From the NCBI RefSeq assembly GCF_018327705.1, contig NZ_BNEM01000002.1:4278001-4342000 (forward strand): 64,000 nt of DNA. The letters are read 5' to 3'. Each line of letters starts with the position of its first letter. Positions within the stretch are counted from its first letter, which is position 1. The DNA is from Catellatospora sp. TT07R-123. Its GTDB lineage: Bacteria > Actinomycetota > Actinomycetes > Mycobacteriales > Micromonosporaceae. Positions 24,456-33,046 of this stretch are shown in pieces. Made by a program: the position numbers and the translations under genes. Below the pieces are notes generated by a model. That model did no database searches. It was not told the origin of the DNA and saw nothing but the letters and a program-made list of their open reading frames with translations.

Positions 24456-25703
24456 ATGAATGACAGCCGGACCCGGCCGCAGCCGAGCCCGCGGATGAAG
24501 CGGATGAAGCGGCGCCGGGCCCAGGCGGCCCGCTCCGCCGCCGCGGAAGTGGTGCGGTTCCTGCGCACCGAGCAGATCGGCGGCCTGGTGCTGCTGGGCG
24601 CGACCGCGCTGGCGCTGATCGTCGCGAACTCGCCCCTGGCCGGGGCGTACCAGCGGCTCAGCGACTACACGTTCGGGCCGCAGGCGCTGCACCTGAACCT
24701 GTCGGTCGCCGCGTGGGCGCAGGACGGCCTGCTCACCGTGTTCTTCGTCGTCGCCGGGCTGGAGCTCAAACGCGAGCTGGTCGTCGGCGAGCTGCGCAGC
24801 CCGCGCCAGGCGGCGCTGCCCATCGCCGGGGCGATCGGCGGCATGATCATTCCGGCGCTCACCTGCTTTCTCATCGCGTACGGCGCCCCCGGCGGCACGA
24901 GCGCCTGGGCCGTGCCGGTCGCCACCGACATCGCGTTCGCGCTGGCCGTACTCGCCATCTGCGCCCGCGACCTGCCACCCGGCCTGCGCGTCTTCCTGCT
25001 GTCCCTGGCCATCGTGGACGATCTGGGCGCGATCCTGCTGATCGCGATCGTGTTCACCGCGCACCTGGCCTTCCTGCCCCTGCTCGGCGCCGCCGCCGCC
25101 CTGGCCGCCTACGGCCTGCTCCAGCAGTTCCGCATCCGCGGCTGGTGGCTGTACCTGCCGCTCGCGGTCGCGGCCTGGGCCCTGGTGCACGCCTCGGGCG
25201 TGCACGCCACCATCGCGGGCGTCGCGATCGGCCTGCTCACCCGGGTCAAACCCGACGAGGGCGAGCACGAGGCCCCGGCCGCGCAGCTGGAGCACACGCT
25301 CCAGCCGATCTCCGCGGGCGTGTGCGTGCCGCTGTTCGCGTTCTTCTCGGCGGGTATCGCCGTGAGCGTGGGCACGCTGGCGGCGCTGTTCACCGACCGC
25401 GCCGCGCTCGGCGTGCTGATCGGCCTGGTCGTCGGCAAGACCGTCGGGGTGCTCGGCGGTGCGGCCGTCGCGGTCCGGTCGCGCCTGGCCCAGCTGCCCG
25501 AGGGGTTGACCTGGCGCGACCTGCTCGCGGTCGCGGTGGTCACCGGGTGCGGGTTCACGGTGAGCCTGCTCATCGCCGAGCTCGCCTTCCCGGCGGGCGA
25601 GCAGCAGATCCTGATCAAGGAGGCGGTGCTGCTGGGGTCCTTGATCGCCTCGCTGCTGGCCGCCGCCCTGCTGCGCAGACAGGTCCGAGTACGGGCACGC
25701 TAG
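24456..25703 (+). CDS. nhaA: Na+/H+ antiporter NhaA
   Basis: A 415-residue inner-membrane antiporter with about 12 helices that exchanges cytoplasmic Na+ or Li+ for external H+. The paired catalytic aspartates lie in LAIVDDLGA (residues 188-189). The interrupted helix is VATDIAFAL (Thr157-Asp158). The family motif FFVVAGLELKREL is at about 96-108. The N-terminus carries an Arg/Lys-rich cytoplasmic extension of about 35 residues not needed for the fold. It starts at ATG 24456. It is possibly co-transcribed with the hydrolase gene 30-45 bp downstream. Confidence 0.95.
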   Translation: MNDSRTRPQPSPRMKRMKRRRAQAARSAAAEVVRFLRTEQIGGLVLLGATALALIVANSPLAGAYQRLSDYTFGPQALHLNLSVAAWAQDGLLTVFFVVAGLELKRELVVGELRSPRQAALPIAGAIGGMIIPALTCFLIAYGAPGGTSAWAVPVATDIAFALAVLAICARDLPPGLRVFLLSLAIVDDLGAILLIAIVFTAHLAFLPLLGAAAALAAYGLLQQFRIRGWWLYLPLAVAAWALVHASGVHATIAGVAIGLLTRVKPDEGEHEAPAAQLEHTLQPISAGVCVPLFAFFSAGIAVSVGTLAALFTDRAALGVLIGLVVGKTVGVLGGAAVAVRSRLAQLPEGLTWRDLLAVAVVTGCGFTVSLLIAELAFPAGEQQILIKEAVLLGSLIASLLAAALLRRQVRVRAR

Positions 25704-25732
25704 CCTGCACCTATGAGTGAGTGCGGGCAGCG

Positions 25733-26677
25733 ATGGGTGATCCCGGCATGAGTCACCGCGGCGGGAACGCCCCGGTGGACGAGGCGTGCGTGCTGACCGA
25801 GGGTCCGTGGACGCACCGCTTCGTCAGCGCCAACGGCAGCCGGTTCCACGTCGCCGAACTCGGCACCGGGCCGCTGGTGGTGCTGCTGCACGGCTTCCCC
25901 GAGTTCTGGTGGGCCTGGCACGAGCAGCTGCCGCTGCTGGCCGACGCGGGCTTCCGGGCGGTCGCCGTCGACCTGCGCGGCTACGGCGCCACCGACAAGC
26001 CACCACGGGGGTACGACGGCTTCACGCTCGCCGGCGACGTGGTCGGCCTGATCCGGGCCCTGGGCGAGCGCAGCGCCACCGTCGTCGGGGCCGGCGCGGG
26101 CGGGCTGATCGCGTGGTCGGCGGCGGCGCTGCACCCGAAGCTCGTCAACCGGCTGGTGGTGCTCGGCTCGGCGCACCCGCTGCGGCTGCGCTCGGCGCTG
26201 GTCGCCGACGCCGCGCAGCGCCGCGCGGGGCGTGCCCTGCTGCGCTTCCAGCTGCCCCGCTACGAGCACGTCCTCACCCGGGACGGCGCCGAGCTGGCGG
26301 GCGACCTGATGCGCTCGTGGACCGGCCCGGCCTTCCGCACCACCGCGGCGTACGCGGAGTACGAGGCGCGCTGCCGCGAGGCCCTGCGCATCCCGCAGGC
26401 CGCCTTCTGCGCGATGGAGGCGTACCGGTGGGCGTTCCGGTCGACGCTGCGGCTGCACGGCTACCGGTTCATCCGGGCGGTGCGCCAGCCGATCATCACC
26501 CCGACGCTGCAACTCCAGGGCGCGCTGGACCCGATCACGCTCACCGCCACGGCGCAGGGCTCCGGCCGGTATGTCCTGGCCGACTACGAGTGGCACCTGA
26601 TCGAGGACGCGGGCCACTTCCTGCACGTGGAGCGCCCCGACCTCGTCGCCGGAGAGATCATCCGCTGGGCGAAGTAG
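25733..26677 (+). CDS. Alpha/beta hydrolase (EphE-like) lacking a nucleophile
   Basis: A protein of about 314 residues with the epoxide-hydrolase-like fold: oxyanion motif LLHGFPEFWWAWHEQ, then VDLRGYGATDKPP, and the catalytic-type His in EDAGHFLHVERPD. The nucleophile elbow, normally G-x-D/S-x-G, reads V-V-G-A-G-A-G-G, so Gly stands where Asp or Ser should be; catalysis by the usual route seems impossible. The late acidic residue (GALDP) is present. The start is uncertain among GTG 25721, ATG 25733 and ATG 25748. It follows nhaA closely. In M. tuberculosis the Rv3670 (EphE) gene lies near the same conserved block. Confidence 0.82.
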   Translation: MGDPGMSHRGGNAPVDEACVLTEGPWTHRFVSANGSRFHVAELGTGPLVVLLHGFPEFWWAWHEQLPLLADAGFRAVAVDLRGYGATDKPPRGYDGFTLAGDVVGLIRALGERSATVVGAGAGGLIAWSAAALHPKLVNRLVVLGSAHPLRLRSALVADAAQRRAGRALLRFQLPRYEHVLTRDGAELAGDLMRSWTGPAFRTTAAYAEYEARCREALRIPQAAFCAMEAYRWAFRSTLRLHGYRFIRAVRQPIITPTLQLQGALDPITLTATAQGSGRYVLADYEWHLIEDAGHFLHVERPDLVAGEIIRWAK

Positions 26678-26701
26678 CTGTTACATGGCGCGACCGCTTA
26701 C

Positions 26702-26756
26702 GCGGCCTTAATCGGCGGCATCCTCCGCTGCGCTCCGGATGCCACCGAGCGGCCGC
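26702..26756. repeat. Nested inverted repeat between convergent genes
   Basis: GCGGCC/GGCCGC flank TCGGCGGCATCC/GGATGCCACCGA, with the loop TCCGCTGCGCTCC. It lies between the hydrolase and the minus-strand SseB-type gene, where a bidirectional terminator is expected. Its layout is REP-like. Confidence 0.6.
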
Positions 26757-26780
26757 TGACGCGGGCGCGCTGTGCGCTGG

Positions 26781-27146
26781 TCAGGCTCGGGTCTCGCGCA
26801 GCTCGGTGACGTCGGCCCGCGCCGCCCACCCCTGGTAGACGCCGTAGTCGAACTCCTCCAGGCCCAGCTCGGCCGCGACCGGGGCCTTGCCGCCGGTGTA
26901 CTCCACCCGCAGCCAGCCCTCGTGCTCGGCGAGCACGATGAACGGCTGGCCGCGCCAGGTGCACACCGTGCGGACGTAGGCCAGCTCGTCGACCTCGGCG
27001 GCGGGCACCACCCGGACGTACCGGCCGGGGCGCACCTCCTCGAAGCCGTCGGCACCCTCCGGGCGGTACAGCCGCACGCTGTCGCCGTCCGGGCTCGCCT
27101 CGTACTCTCGCCCCAGGTATGACGCGATGAAGCCGTCGCGCATCAT
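26781..27146 (-). CDS. SseB-associated small protein in the type VII locus
   Basis: A 121-residue soluble protein with no signal peptide or membrane helix. Its start ATG 27146 overlaps the stop of the double-SseB gene as ATGA, so the two are translationally coupled. Sequence features are a mix of aromatic and acidic beta-type segments (GWLRVEYTGG, FDYGVYQGWAARADV). I do not recognise a named family. Coupling and position suggest a partner of the SseB-domain protein in type VII secretion or its regulation; this is inference. Confidence 0.75.
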   Translation of the reverse strand: MMRDGFIASYLGREYEASPDGDSVRLYRPEGADGFEEVRPGRYVRVVPAAEVDELAYVRTVCTWRGQPFIVLAEHEGWLRVEYTGGKAPVAAELGLEEFDYGVYQGWAARADVTELRETRA

Positions 27147-28909
27147 TCGCCTCCGTCGGTGCGCAGCCAGCGGGGACCGTCGCTGTCGAGCACCGCGACC
27201 ATCTCCTCCTTGCCCTCGGCGTCCACGCGCAGCAGGCGCGCGCCGTGGGGCAGGCGGATGCTGTCCACCTTGAACTCGGCGATGATCTCCGAGCTGTCGC
27301 CCGGAGCGAAACCGTTGCCCCGGAACGGGGCCCGCTCGATGACCCAGCCCTCCATCGCCCGCATCGCCGCCTCGTGCTGCCCGCCGTACGGAATCCGGTA
27401 CAGGCTCGGCCGGAACGCCGGCCAGCGCAGCACGAAGATCTCGGTGTCGTCGGGCTTGAACGGCGACCCGGCCCAGCTCAGGCCCAGCGCGCCGCGCAGC
27501 GCCTGCGGGCCGCGCAGGTGGCCGACCTCGCGGGCGCGGTGCACGAACCCGGAGACCCGGTCGTAGCCGCGGTCGAGGTAGTAGCCGACCTGGCTGCCCG
27601 CGATCACCTTCTGCATCTCGGTGACCTCGTCGCGCTTGACCGGCGGCGGCGCCGACCCTGCGGTGGGCGCGGGCATGACCGGCTCGCGCTCGTCGCCGCC
27701 CAGGCCCATCTCGCCCGCCCAGCGGGCCAGCTCCAGCAGCTGGTCGCCGGGTAGGGACGCGCCGATCGGCGTGCCCGGGTTGACCGCGAACGACCAGGAC
27801 GGGTCCGGCCAGGTCTTGATCAGCTTGATGAACCGCACCGGGATCGTGTCGCCGGGCGCGGGCATGCACTGCGCCGAGGTGAAGCTGACGATGTGCGGCT
27901 CGCCGTCGATGTCGGTCGGCTGCCAGGAGAAGCCCTCCTCGCCCGGCTGCGGGCCGCCCGGCCCCGCGGTCGGCACCAGCACGGTGGCCAGCAGCAGCGT
28001 GGACAGGAACGCATCGGTGTTGCCCGCCTCGGCCGCCTCCAGCAGCTGCTCCTCGACGCTGTTGGCCGGGGTGAAGTCGGGCTCGTCGGTGGGCAGCACG
28101 TGCCGGGGCGACCCGGCGGGCACCTCGCGGCGCGGCGCCTGGCCGTAGCGGCCGCCGGCCTGCTCCGGCTCGGCGGGCGCGTGCACCGGCGGCGCGGCCG
28201 GCGGGGCGACGGGCGGCGGCGCGACGGGCGGCGCGGCCGGGGCGGGCCAGTTGTCCTCGATCCGGGGCGCGGGCGGGTTCACCGGCGGCACGAGCGGCGG
28301 GGCGGGTGCCGCGGGCAGCGGCGGCGCTTCGTATCTGCGGGGCGGGGCGATCGCGGGCGGGTGGTCCGAAACCTCGATGACCTCCGCGTCGACGATCGTC
28401 GGGTCGGCGGCCGGGGCGGGCGGGTGCGTCGGGCGCTGCTGCGGCGGCATCGCCGAGCGCGCGGCCTTGGCGCGTTCCAGCGCCTCCAGCCGCTCCAGCC
28501 GCCCGCGCGCCTCGGCGGGCGCACCCGCGATGCGCACGTCGCCGCGCACCATCTGCGTCACGAACCAGGCGGGCAGATAGCCCTCGATCGGCAGGCCGGG
28601 GTTGACCGCCAGCCACCACTCGTGGTTCGGCCAGGCCGAGGCCAGCTCCTGGAACCCGATCCGGCGCGCGGGCCCGGCATGCTCGGCCAGGCACACCCGC
28701 ATCGACGACGCCGAGGTGAACGACAGCACGTGGGTGCGGCCGTCGGCGACCCAGGTGCCCCAGCCCGCGGCACCGCCGGGACGGGCGTCGCCGGCCACCG
28801 GGAGGATCAGCTCGCATCGGCTCAGCACCCGGAAGTACTGTTCCTGATCGCCGGCGTGCAACGCCTCGAGCAGCGCGATCTCGATGTCGTTGGCCGGTTG
28901 CCAACCCAT
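27143..28909 (-). CDS. Double SseB-domain protein with Pro/Ala-rich linker
   Basis: A 588-residue cytoplasmic protein. Two related SseB N-terminal domains are seen: residues about 5-125 (IEIALLEALHAGDQEQYF... TSASSMRVCL) and about 290-400 (VEEQLLEAAEAGNTDAFL... SFTSAQCMPA). They share the EALxAG and WP-x-W-x-x-AVNPGxPI motifs. Between them is a linker of about 140 residues rich in Pro and Ala. The C-terminal 180 residues form a further enhancer-type SseB domain. It starts at ATG 28909 behind AGGAGGTGAG. SseB proteins are frequent in actinobacterial type VII loci; a chaperone or scaffold role is inferred. It is divergent from the mycosin gene. Confidence 0.82.
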   Translation of the reverse strand: MGWQPANDIEIALLEALHAGDQEQYFRVLSRCELILPVAGDARPGGAAGWGTWVADGRTHVLSFTSASSMRVCLAEHAGPARRIGFQELASAWPNHEWWLAVNPGLPIEGYLPAWFVTQMVRGDVRIAGAPAEARGRLERLEALERAKAARSAMPPQQRPTHPPAPAADPTIVDAEVIEVSDHPPAIAPPRRYEAPPLPAAPAPPLVPPVNPPAPRIEDNWPAPAAPPVAPPPVAPPAAPPVHAPAEPEQAGGRYGQAPRREVPAGSPRHVLPTDEPDFTPANSVEEQLLEAAEAGNTDAFLSTLLLATVLVPTAGPGGPQPGEEGFSWQPTDIDGEPHIVSFTSAQCMPAPGDTIPVRFIKLIKTWPDPSWSFAVNPGTPIGASLPGDQLLELARWAGEMGLGGDEREPVMPAPTAGSAPPPVKRDEVTEMQKVIAGSQVGYYLDRGYDRVSGFVHRAREVGHLRGPQALRGALGLSWAGSPFKPDDTEIFVLRWPAFRPSLYRIPYGGQHEAAMRAMEGWVIERAPFRGNGFAPGDSSEIIAEFKVDSIRLPHGARLLRVDAEGKEEMVAVLDSDGPRWLRTDGGE

Positions 28910-29132
28910 CGTGCGCTCACCTCCTGCCCGCCGGGAGAGTACGTCACACAACTTACCTTGCGCCGAGTAGGCGCGCCGCAACCGGCAGTCTAGGCGGCAC
29001 GTCACGAGTCGCCGGTGATGCCGTACGAACGGTCGCGCTTCGGGACGAGCCGATCGGGGAGGCTTCGGTAGCATCGGCGCTGAGAACGCTCGCGTCACCC
29101 CTTCACCCCTTGGTCCGCCCGGGAGCACGACC

Positions 29133-30362
29133 TTGCATCTCAGCCGTACCCTGTCCGCCGCGTCGGCAACCGCGCTCGCCTGCACCGCGGCACTCGTCGG
29201 ATTGACGACAGCCCCTGCCTGGGCCGCGCCGTGCCCCGGCGGCAGCCCCGAACCCGTCCCGCGCGCCACCGCCAAGCCGTGGGCGCAGCAGCTGTGGGAC
29301 CTGAGCCGCCTGCCCGCCGGCATCGACGGCCGCACCGAGACCGTGGCCGTGGTGGACTCGGGCGTGGCGGCGTCCCATCCGCAGCTCGCGGGCCGGGTCG
29401 ATCCGGGCCTGGACGTGCTGACCGGCGGCGGCACCGACGGGCGGCAGGACTGCGTCGGCCACGGCACCGAGGTCGCCAGCATCATCGCGGCCCGGCCGGT
29501 GCCGGGGGTCGAGTTCCGCGGCATCGCCCCGGGCGCCCGGATCCTGCCGGTGCGGGTCAGCGAGCGGGTCGGCGGCCAGGAGAAGCAGGAGAACGCCCGC
29601 CACGCCGAGGAGCCCGACCTGGCGCGGGCCATCCGGTGGGCGGTCGACCACGGCGCCACGGTGATGAACCTGTCGCTCAGCTACACCGACGTCAGCCCCG
29701 ACAGCCTGCCCAACGTCCGCGCCGCGATCGACTACGCCCTGGCCAAGGACGTGGTCGTCGTCGCGGCCGCGGGCAACGGCAAGACCAGCGGCAACAAGAC
29801 GCCATACCCGGCCGCCTGGCCGGGGGTGCTCGGCGTCGGCGCGATCAGCCCCGACGGCCAGCGCCTGGCCCAGTCGCAGACCGGGCCGTACGTCGACATC
29901 GTGGCCCCCGGCGAGAACGTCACCGGCGCCTGGCCCGGCGGCGGCCAGCTGGCGAACCTCAGCGGCACCAGCTACGCCGCCCCGATGGTGGCGGGCGCCG
30001 CCGCGCTGGTGCGCCAGCAGTTCCCGCACCTCAACCGCGAGCAGGTGGTGCGCCGCCTGCTCGCCACGGCCGACCCGGCACCCGGCGGCCTGGGCAGCGA
30101 GGACTACGGCGCCGGGATCGTCGACCCGGTCCGCGCGGTCACCGACGTGCTCGACGACGGCGTGCGGGCCACTCCGGCCGCACTGGTGCCGCCGAAGACC
30201 GACCCGGCCGCTGAGGCGGCCGCCGCCGACGCCGTCGAGCTGCGCGGCCGCTCGCTGTGGCTGGCCGGCATCGGCGTAGCCCTGGCCGTGCTGGTCCTCG
30301 GCCTGGCCCTGGCCCTCCCGAACGGCATCCGCCGCCGCTGGCGCCCCGCCGGCACCCCCTAA
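29133..30362 (+). CDS. mycP: Type VII secretion-associated serine protease, mycosin
   Basis: A 409-residue subtilisin-like protease anchored outside the membrane. A signal peptide spans residues 1-31 (cleavage after AWA). The catalytic triad is Asp75 (VAVVDSGV), His110 (CVGHGTEVAS) and Ser280 (SGTSYAAPM), with oxyanion Asn in AAAGNG. A C-terminal transmembrane helix (about 375-397) ends in a basic tail. Mycosins are core ESX components that stabilise the secretion complex and cut selected substrates. It starts at TTG 29133. It faces away from the SseB gene and lies upstream of the WXG100 pair, which is on the other strand. Confidence 0.94.
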   Translation: MHLSRTLSAASATALACTAALVGLTTAPAWAAPCPGGSPEPVPRATAKPWAQQLWDLSRLPAGIDGRTETVAVVDSGVAASHPQLAGRVDPGLDVLTGGGTDGRQDCVGHGTEVASIIAARPVPGVEFRGIAPGARILPVRVSERVGGQEKQENARHAEEPDLARAIRWAVDHGATVMNLSLSYTDVSPDSLPNVRAAIDYALAKDVVVVAAAGNGKTSGNKTPYPAAWPGVLGVGAISPDGQRLAQSQTGPYVDIVAPGENVTGAWPGGGQLANLSGTSYAAPMVAGAAALVRQQFPHLNREQVVRRLLATADPAPGGLGSEDYGAGIVDPVRAVTDVLDDGVRATPAALVPPKTDPAAEAAAADAVELRGRSLWLAGIGVALAVLVLGLALALPNGIRRRWRPAGTP

Positions 30363-30434
30363 CCTGCCCACCCGGCCGCATCCCGCGCGGTCCGCGATGA
30401 TCGCGCAGGCCGCGCAGGCCGCGCAGGCCGCGAT

Positions 30435-30495
30435 GATCGCGGATTGCGGTCAATCGGTGCTGTCTGAGCAGAGGTCTTGACCGGGGACGGCGATC
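30435..30495. repeat. 61-bp palindromic repeat, copy 3
   Basis: The left arm GATCGCGGATTGCGGTC and the right arm GACCGGGGACGGCGATC span 61 bp, with GATC at both edges. The arms have diverged more than in copies 1 and 2, but length and layout are the same. It follows a short array of GCAGGCCGC units at about 30405-30432. Confidence 0.72.
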
Positions 30496-30614
30496 ATCGC
30501 GGCAGCCCGCTGCCGCAGCCCGCTTTCATGCGGCAGGTCCGCCGGGCAGCGCTGTCGATCACGGTGCTGGGGCGGCGACACGCCGTCGAACCCTGCCATA
30601 AGTTCATGATCGAC

Positions 30615-30675
30615 CGGGCGGGGCCGGGGCCGGCCGGGGCCGGGCGGGGCCGGGCGGGGCCGGGCGGGGCCGGGG
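30615..30675. repeat. GGGCCGGGCG tandem repeat
   Basis: A 10-base GC-only unit is repeated about five times, with small variants at the left end. It lies in the 412-bp gap 30363-30774 that also holds the 61-bp repeat copy and the terminator below. No gene was seen in this gap. Confidence 0.8.
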
Positions 30676-30726
30676 GTGCGGCAGCGGGTGGGGATGTGGC
30701 GGGTGGGGATGTGCGGACGCCCGGAT

Positions 30727-30750
30727 CCCGGGGTGCCGTGGCACCCGGGG
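30727..30750 (-). terminator. Terminator-like hairpin downstream of the WXG100 genes
   Basis: GGGTGCC pairs with GGCACCC around GT, extended by three more C-G pairs. It lies 25 bp past the stop of the last esx gene on the minus strand. Confidence 0.5.
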
Positions 30751-30774
30751 CCCGGGCGTGCGGGATGGTGCTGG

Positions 30775-31074
30775 TCAGTGCTGCTGGAACAGCCGGGTGT
30801 TGCGGTCCTCGGCGTCCTTGAACTGGACGGCGGCCTCGTCGACCGCGCCCTTGATGTCACGCAGCATCGCCGACAGGTCGTTGGCGGCGCTGCGCCACTT
30901 GTGCTGGCGCTCGTGGTAGGCCGTCTGCGCGGCACCGCTCCACGTGGAGATCAGCGGCTTCGCGTCGCTCTCGAGCTGGTCGAGGTGCGAGTCGAGGCTG
31001 TTGATCGCCTTCTGGATGTGCTCGCTGGCCGAGTGCAGCGCCTGGAAATCGACGACAAGTCTGCTGTCGCTCAT
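30775..31074 (-). CDS. WXG100 protein (Esx-like) 2
   Basis: A 99-residue helical-hairpin protein of the ESAT-6/CFP-10 superfamily. The turn motif is STWSGAA (W-x-G at about residues 45-47), flanked by two long helices. There is no signal peptide. The C-terminal export signal is usually Y-x3-D/E, but here it reads FKDAE, with Phe in place of Tyr. It is the second of two adjacent esx genes (28-bp gap); the pair probably forms a heterodimer secreted by the ESX machine encoded nearby. It is the last gene of the unit eccB-esx-esx on the minus strand. Confidence 0.92.
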   Translation of the reverse strand: MSDSRLVVDFQALHSASEHIQKAINSLDSHLDQLESDAKPLISTWSGAAQTAYHERQHKWRSAANDLSAMLRDIKGAVDEAAVQFKDAEDRNTRLFQQH

Positions 31075-31102
31075 GTCAGTTCCTCCCCCTTGCGGGCTGC
31101 CA

Positions 31103-31426
31103 TCAGAGGTTCAGGTTGATGCCGCCGCTGTTCTTGGATGCGACCTTGCTGGCCTGGTCCTCGTCGGCGCGGGTGTACTCCTGTGCGGCGGTGCGGATCG
31201 CGCTGGCGGTCTCGCCCAGCGACTGGTGCAGCGCCTTCTGGTCCTCAGCCCAGGAACGCTTCACCTGCTCGAACGAGGTGCCGGCGCGACCGACCCACGA
31301 CGTCTGCAGACCCTCGAGTTCGCTCAGCAGTCGGCTGAGCATGCTCTGCAGGGCGTCGTTGGCGTGGTCGAACTTCTGAGCGGTCTGCGCCATGATGGCG
31401 GCCTCGGAAGACGAGCTACCGGACAT
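31103..31426 (-). CDS. WXG100 protein (Esx-like) 1
   Basis: A 107-residue member of the WXG100 family. The helical hairpin has the turn TSWVGRAG. The C-terminal export motif Y-x3-D is present as YTRAD, so this partner probably carries the secretion signal for the dimer. A short Gly/Asn tail follows. It starts at ATG 31426. It lies between eccB, about 160 bp upstream on the same strand, and the second esx gene. Length and layout match CFP-10-like proteins. Confidence 0.93.
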   Translation of the reverse strand: MSGSSSSEAAIMAQTAQKFDHANDALQSMLSRLLSELEGLQTSWVGRAGTSFEQVKRSWAEDQKALHQSLGETASAIRTAAQEYTRADEDQASKVASKNSGGINLNL

Positions 31427-31587
31427 TGTCTTGCGTCACCCCACTCCCTTTGTGCACTTGCGCGCCCACCGTCCCATGCGGACTGTTGATGGTGGTGCGC
31501 CTGTCTCGGTGACGGTAGCGTCCGATGCCCACTCTTGCCAGCCCGGTCGATGTGACCTGTGGATAACCGCGCCCGTACGGCGCCGGT

Positions 31588-32964
31588 TCAGCCCAGCGCG
31601 AGCTGTGCGGCGGCCGTCTGCGGGTCCAGCCCAGGCCCCTCCGGCAGCACGTCGACGAGCTTCGGCGGCAGCTTCACCGGCGGCTTGCCGCTGTAGCCCA
31701 GCGTGGTCAGGACCTCCGCCTTCGCGGCCGCGAAGCGCACGCCCTGGTCGGTGACCAGGCTCAGCGTGGTCCCCGCCGCGACGATCGCGCCCTGGCCCGA
31801 CGGCACCAGCACATAGTCGGCGTACGGTGCGCCGTTGTCGCCGCGGGCGACCGTGGCGGGGCGCCCGGCCAGATCCACCGGCACGTCCAGCCGCGCCTCC
31901 ACGACCCCGGTCTCGTCGCGGAACACCGCGCACAGGGCGCCGGTGCCGTACTGCGCGATCGCGGGCAGGACCGCGGGCGGCTGGCGCTGGTCGTTGGGGT
32001 CGGGCACGAGGTTCTTCGGGGTGGCGTCGAGTTCGGACAGGCGGCTCTTGTCGATCTCCTGCTCGGCCGGGATGCCGTGCTCGTTGTGGAAGCCGCCGAG
32101 CAGCAGCGTGGCCTGTACGGCGGTGATCAGCGCGAGGCCGTCGTCGAGCACCACGGCGTACTGCTTGATCGCGCCGTCGAGATCCTTGATCTTCAGCACC
32201 TGCCCGTTGCGGTAGCGCGGCAGCGCCGTCGAGACCGCACCCGGGGAGCCGACCTGCGGCAGCGCCAGCGGCTGCCCCTTGGCCAGCGGGTTGACGAAGG
32301 CGGGCGGCACCACGACGGCCGGGCTGCCGCCGCCGAGCGTCTGCGCGACGTAGGCGTCGGTGTTGAACAGGCGGCCGTGCCAGAGCAGGTAGTACTGCCC
32401 GCCGCCCTGGACGAACAGCGCGTCGTCGCCCATCGGGCGACCCTTGGCCGCCAGCGCGGTGTCGCCGACGGCCACCGCGGCCAGCGGCTTCTTCTCGCCG
32501 TTGACCGAGCACAGCGACCACGGCGCGCCGAGCAGGGTGTCGCCGTCGGGCAGCGAGTCGGGCAGGTTGGGCACGCCCACGGTCAGCCCGCGCGGCACGC
32601 CCGCCAGCGACTTGCGCGACACCGTCTTGATCTGCGGCGCGGACTGGCCGGAGGCCAGCAGGGCCGAGGCGAGGTTCAGCGCCGGGTGCAGCTTCTCGTT
32701 GCGGTACACGTACTTGGCGCCGGTGCCGTCCTCGATGACGACGGTGCCGTCGGCCTGCCAGCCGACGTCACCGCGCTCGCTGAACACGCCGTACACCCCG
32801 AATCCGGCCGCGACGACCACGGCCAGGCAGATGCTCGCCACGGTGCTGCTGGCGGCGCGCCGGAACGGCGACTGCGCCGGATCGGTGTCGCGCATCACCA
32901 GAGCCGAGACCACACGCTGCACGCTGAACTGGTACGAGTGCAGCTGGTCCTGTCTCGACGGCAT
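31588..32964 (-). CDS. eccB: ESX type VII secretion core component EccB
   Basis: A 458-residue membrane protein. The N-terminal motif SRQDQLHSYQFSVQRVVSAL is the EccB signature. A single helix at about 40-62 leads to a large extracytoplasmic domain built of repeated beta blocks (GVPNLPDSLP, FVNPLAKGQPL). There are two paired Cys (SLCSVNG and ALCAVFRD) that probably form a disulphide, as in known EccB. EccB is part of the inner-membrane secretion complex with EccC, EccD and EccE. It starts at ATG 32964 and is divergent from eccE with an 82-bp gap. Confidence 0.95.
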   Translation of the reverse strand: MPSRQDQLHSYQFSVQRVVSALVMRDTDPAQSPFRRAASSTVASICLAVVVAAGFGVYGVFSERGDVGWQADGTVVIEDGTGAKYVYRNEKLHPALNLASALLASGQSAPQIKTVSRKSLAGVPRGLTVGVPNLPDSLPDGDTLLGAPWSLCSVNGEKKPLAAVAVGDTALAAKGRPMGDDALFVQGGGQYYLLWHGRLFNTDAYVAQTLGGGSPAVVVPPAFVNPLAKGQPLALPQVGSPGAVSTALPRYRNGQVLKIKDLDGAIKQYAVVLDDGLALITAVQATLLLGGFHNEHGIPAEQEIDKSRLSELDATPKNLVPDPNDQRQPPAVLPAIAQYGTGALCAVFRDETGVVEARLDVPVDLAGRPATVARGDNGAPYADYVLVPSGQGAIVAAGTTLSLVTDQGVRFAAAKAEVLTTLGYSGKPPVKLPPKLVDVLPEGPGLDPQTAAAQLALG

Positions 32965-33046
32965 GGGCCCTCCCCACGGATCGGCGCGCAGCTCTAACAT
33001 GAGCCGGGCGGAGTGCGGCGGTACGCGCCAAGGGGAGGCTATCGCG

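Noticed and set aside
30557-30611. A further GATC-bounded palindrome
   Set aside because: The two ends are not complementary beyond GATC, and the span is 55 bp.
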